A DNA stretch of 34,595 nucleotides from Actinomadura geliboluensis (lineage in GTDB: Bacteria > Actinomycetota > Actinomycetes > Streptosporangiales > Streptosporangiaceae), in assembly GCF_005889745.1 (NCBI RefSeq), contig NZ_VCKZ01000035.1, positions 1 through 34,595 of the forward strand, written 5' to 3'. The notes below the pieces were generated by a model. That model was not told the DNA's origin. It made no database searches and saw nothing but the letters and a program-made list of their open reading frames with translations. Each line of letters opens with the position of its first letter. Positions within the stretch are counted from its first letter, which is position 1. Below, in pieces: positions 32,632-34,595 of the stretch. The position numbers were made by a program, and so were the translations under genes.

Positions 32632-33048
32632 TCAGTCCGCCTCGACGACGGCCGCCACGCACTCCACCTCGACGCGCACGCCGGCGCGGTGCGGCGGGGC
32701 GTTCACCGTCGTGCGGGCCGGGAAGCTCTCGCAGTCGGCGAAGAACTCCCGGTACGCCTGGTTGAACTCGGGGAACTGCGCGGCGTCGCGCAGGTAGCAG
32801 TTGCACTTGAGGATCGAGTCCTTGGTGCCGCCCGCGGCCTCCACGACCGCGAGCAGGTTGGTGAGCGTCTGGCGCACCTGCTCGGCGATGTCGTCGGAGA
32901 CGATCTCGCGGGTCGCGGGATCCAGCGGCCCCGTCCCGGAGCAGAAGATGAGGCCGCCGTGCACGATCGCCTGCGACAGCGGCGGGACGGTACCGGCGGA
33001 GAAGCCGACCTTGGGCGCGTTGGGGGAACTGACCGAGATCTTCGACAT
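32632..33048 (-). CDS. RidA-family deaminase (probable 2-aminomuconate deaminase)
   Basis: A 138-residue YjgF/RidA-fold protein. The conserved Arg (R112 in FPARTTV) and Glu (E129 in VEVEC) that bind and hydrolyse imine/enamine acids are present, and GGLIFCSGTGPLDPAT is the usual N-terminal block. Beside a 3-hydroxyanthranilate-type dioxygenase, this family supplies 2-aminomuconate deaminase, giving 4-oxalocrotonate and ammonia. The start has GAGGAG upstream. It is the first gene of the operon RidA, dioxygenase, monooxygenase, MhpD, whose promoter contains a perfect palindrome. Confidence 0.92.
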   Translation of the reverse strand: MSKISVSSPNAPKVGFSAGTVPPLSQAIVHGGLIFCSGTGPLDPATREIVSDDIAEQVRQTLTNLLAVVEAAGGTKDSILKCNCYLRDAAQFPEFNQAYREFFADCESFPARTTVNAPPHRAGVRVEVECVAAVVEAD

Positions 33049-33121
33049 GGCACTCCTCGCTCGACTCGTCGTCCGGCCGGCGGAGACGGTCCGGGGGCTA
33101 CCTCGCCCCTCGCTTCGGCGC

Positions 33122-33151
33122 GACTCTAACCACCATATTCGTTAGAGTCAA
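33122..33151. promoter_or_regulatory. Promoter and palindromic operator of the RidA-dioxygenase operon
   Basis: A perfect inverted repeat GACTCTAAC (33122-33130) and GTTAGAGTC (33141-33149) has a 10-bp centre. On the minus strand TTGACT (33151-33146), 17 nt, TAGAGT (33128-33123) forms a good promoter, so each operator half covers one promoter hexamer. The leader to the start at 33048 would be about 65 nt. Confidence 0.65.
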
Positions 33152-33200
33152 TGATCCTTCTTGACCGCACCGCCTCTGACCTGGCCCACCATCCGGATGA

Positions 33201-33236
33201 TTGTCAGCTTCGACATAATCCATCATAATGGTTATC
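33201..33236 (+). promoter_or_regulatory. Promoter of the decarboxylase/tautomerase operon with operator motif
   Basis: TTGTCA (33201-33206), 17 nt, CATAAT (33224-33229). The motif ATGGTTATC (33228-33236, GATAACCAT on the minus strand) overlaps the -10 and start site. Its layout resembles that at 28940-28970. Confidence 0.6.
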
Positions 33237-33259
33237 TGAAACTAGGGTCGGAGGAAGGC

Positions 33260-34333
33260 ATGACACCGAGTCACGACCGGGCCGCGTCCGCGCCCCCCGC
33301 CGGGGCGGGCGGGCCGGCGACCGTCGACGTCCACGCGCACGCGCTGCCCATGCCGCTGCTCCGGTACCTCGCCGACCGCGGCCTCGCCGACCTGTCCGAG
33401 GTCGGCGCGGGCGTGCTCCTGCTGGACCCGGCCGTCTCCGGCGTCCCCAAGGGCGCCCGCATCCCGCTGCCCGCCGACCAGTACGACGTCCCCCGCCGCC
33501 TCACCGCGCTGGACGCGGCCGGCATCGACCTGCAGCTGGTCTCGGCGCCGCCGTTCGTGTTCGGGTCGGACTCGGACGACGGCGAGCTCGTCATGGCCGT
33601 CACCCGCCGGTCCAACGACGCGCTCGCCGAGTACGCGGCGGCGGGCGGGGGACGGCTCGCGGCGCTCGGCACGGTGCCGGTCGGCCTGCCCGGCGCGGCG
33701 GCGGAGGCGGCGCGCTGCCTGGACGAACTCGGCATGGCCGGACTCGCGATGGGCACCTACGGCGCGGGCCGCGAACTCGACGACCCCGTCAACGAGGACG
33801 TGTGGGCCCTCATGACCGAGCGCCGGGCCTTCGGCCTGGTGCACCCCAGCCGCGCCTCGGCCCCCGCCCGGCTCCGCGACTTCTACCTGGTGCAGCTGCT
33901 CGGCTATCCGGCGGAGACGGCGCTCGCCGCCGCCCGCCTCATCTTCGGCGGCGTGCTGGACCGGCACGACCCGGTGCTGTGCCTCGTGCACGGCGGCGGC
34001 TGCCTTCCCGCGCTGGCGCCCCGGCTGGCCCTCGGCTGGGAGCGCAAGAAGGAGGCGCGGACCGTCCCGCGGTCGCCGCGCGAGTATCTGCGCCGGCTGT
34101 ACTTCGACACCGCCGTCTTCGACGGCACCGCGCTCCGCCGCCTCATCGAGGACGTCGGGCACGAGCGGGTCCTGCTCGGCACGGACCTGCCGTTCGACCT
34201 CGCCGACGTGGACGCGGTCGCCGCGATCCGGCGGCTGGCCCTGGACCCGGCGGCCGAGCGCGCCGTCCTCGCCGGCAACGCGGCGCGGCTGATCCCCTCC
34301 GTGCGGCCGGACTCCTCCGCGCGGCGGCCCTGA
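33260..34333 (+). CDS. ACMSD-like amidohydrolase-fold decarboxylase
   Basis: A 357-residue metal enzyme similar to 2-amino-3-carboxymuconate-6-semialdehyde decarboxylase. Metal motifs are DVHAHALPMPLL (HxH near residue 25), a His in GLVHPSRAS, LVHGGGCLPALAPRL and the Asp of LLGTDLPFDL. The start at 33260 is set by GGAGG five bases upstream; an upstream in-frame ATG has none and lies in the promoter. It removes a carboxyl group from the dioxygenase product to give 2-aminomuconate semialdehyde. It is divergent from the RidA-dioxygenase operon and co-transcribed with the tautomerase 17 nt downstream. The inserted sequence after the first motif makes it slightly longer than typical ACMSD. Confidence 0.9.
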   Translation: MTPSHDRAASAPPAGAGGPATVDVHAHALPMPLLRYLADRGLADLSEVGAGVLLLDPAVSGVPKGARIPLPADQYDVPRRLTALDAAGIDLQLVSAPPFVFGSDSDDGELVMAVTRRSNDALAEYAAAGGGRLAALGTVPVGLPGAAAEAARCLDELGMAGLAMGTYGAGRELDDPVNEDVWALMTERRAFGLVHPSRASAPARLRDFYLVQLLGYPAETALAAARLIFGGVLDRHDPVLCLVHGGGCLPALAPRLALGWERKKEARTVPRSPREYLRRLYFDTAVFDGTALRRLIEDVGHERVLLGTDLPFDLADVDAVAAIRRLALDPAAERAVLAGNAARLIPSVRPDSSARRP

Positions 34334-34350
34334 CCCAGAAGGAGCAGCAC

Positions 34351-34593
34351 ATGCCACTCGTCCAGATCAGCCTCGCCGCCGGGCGCCCGCCCGACCAGAT
34401 CCGGCGGCTGATCTCCGAGGTGCACGACGCGGTCGTGCGCGCCACCAGTACCGATCCGGCCCGGGTCCGGGTGCTCGTCCAGGAGCTCCCGCAGACGCAC
34501 TGGGCGGCCGGCGGCTGGTCTTACTCTGGATGGGACAGGGTCTCACCCGGAACGGACTTTCCCGGGCCCATGCGCGCCGTGGGGCGCAGCTGA
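34351..34593 (+). CDS. 4-oxalocrotonate tautomerase-family protein
   Basis: An 80-residue tautomerase-fold protein. The catalytic N-terminal proline is present (MPLVQISLAAGRPPDQIRRL; Pro becomes residue 1 after Met removal). It is slightly longer than classic 62-residue 4-OT and ends in a C-terminal Trp/Gly-rich tail (WAAGGWSYSGWD). The start has AAGGAG upstream. It interconverts 2-hydroxymuconate and 4-oxalocrotonate or acts on the related amino-derived product. The stop is two bases from the right edge, so further genes of the operon, such as the missing semialdehyde dehydrogenase, could follow. Confidence 0.88.
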   Translation: MPLVQISLAAGRPPDQIRRLISEVHDAVVRATSTDPARVRVLVQELPQTHWAAGGWSYSGWDRVSPGTDFPGPMRAVGRS

Positions 34594-34595
34594 CG

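Noticed and set aside
1..34595. CRISPR arrays, insertion sequences, tRNA and rRNA genes
   Set aside because: No regularly spaced direct repeats of CRISPR size, no transposase-like protein and no recognisable tRNA or rRNA sequence were found by reading both strands.

Overview
The window is GC-rich DNA with dense, overlapping genes, GTG and TTG starts, ECF sigma factors, a SpoIIE-type phosphatase and HxlR, TetR and GntR regulators. This points to a filamentous actinomycete, possibly a Streptosporangiales/Thermomonosporaceae-like genus. That placement is inference; no rRNA or marker gene is present. All 33 genes below were called by reading frame, ribosome binding site and recognisable protein motifs. 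No rRNA, tRNA, CRISPR array or transposase was seen.

Left part (1-2.4 kb): the truncated start of a small Cys/Trp-rich hypothetical gene, then a divergent pair made of a LUD-domain gene and a textbook ECF41 (SigJ-type) sigma factor. The pair shares a symmetric double promoter. Region 2.7-7.9 kb is visibly less GC-rich. It holds a two-gene operon: a sigma-70-like protein translationally coupled to a 1280-residue protein with three degenerate cyclase-like regions, an HTH-like segment, a cyclic-nucleotide-binding domain and a C-terminal class III cyclase domain. Opposite lies a small membrane protein gene. Both divergent promoters carry the same bipartite element (CGCGAGGGGAAAC, 12 nt, CCTATG), which suggests a self-contained signalling regulon.

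Middle part (8-20 kb): an HxlR regulator divergent from an MFS exporter plus methyltransferase; an ABC exporter followed by a two-component system; a TetR regulator with a medium-chain oxidoreductase whose promoter region has three operator-like repeats at an exact 18-bp period; an ECF sigma factor with a DoxX-like partner; and a PAS/GAF/PP2C phosphatase.

Right part (20.0-34.6 kb): a catabolic island. It encodes a three-subunit molybdenum hydroxylase of the YagTSR/PaoABC type (large subunit interrupted by a one-base frameshift), a NitT/TauT-type ABC importer (two permeases, an ATPase and a separately placed lipoprotein binding protein), a GntR/FCD regulator and a YtcJ-type amidohydrolase. It also encodes a lower pathway: PobA-like monooxygenase, 3-hydroxyanthranilate dioxygenase-like cupin, ACMSD-like decarboxylase, RidA-like deaminase, 4-oxalocrotonate tautomerase and MhpD-like hydratase/decarboxylase. 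Together they suggest uptake of an aromatic amide or aldehyde, its conversion to an aminobenzoate, hydroxylation, meta-cleavage, and processing through 2-aminomuconate to 2-oxopent-4-enoate. A short motif, GATAA(T/C) followed by C/G-rich sequence, recurs at four promoters of this island and is the candidate operator of the GntR regulator. The 2-aminomuconate-semialdehyde dehydrogenase is not in the window and may lie past its right edge.
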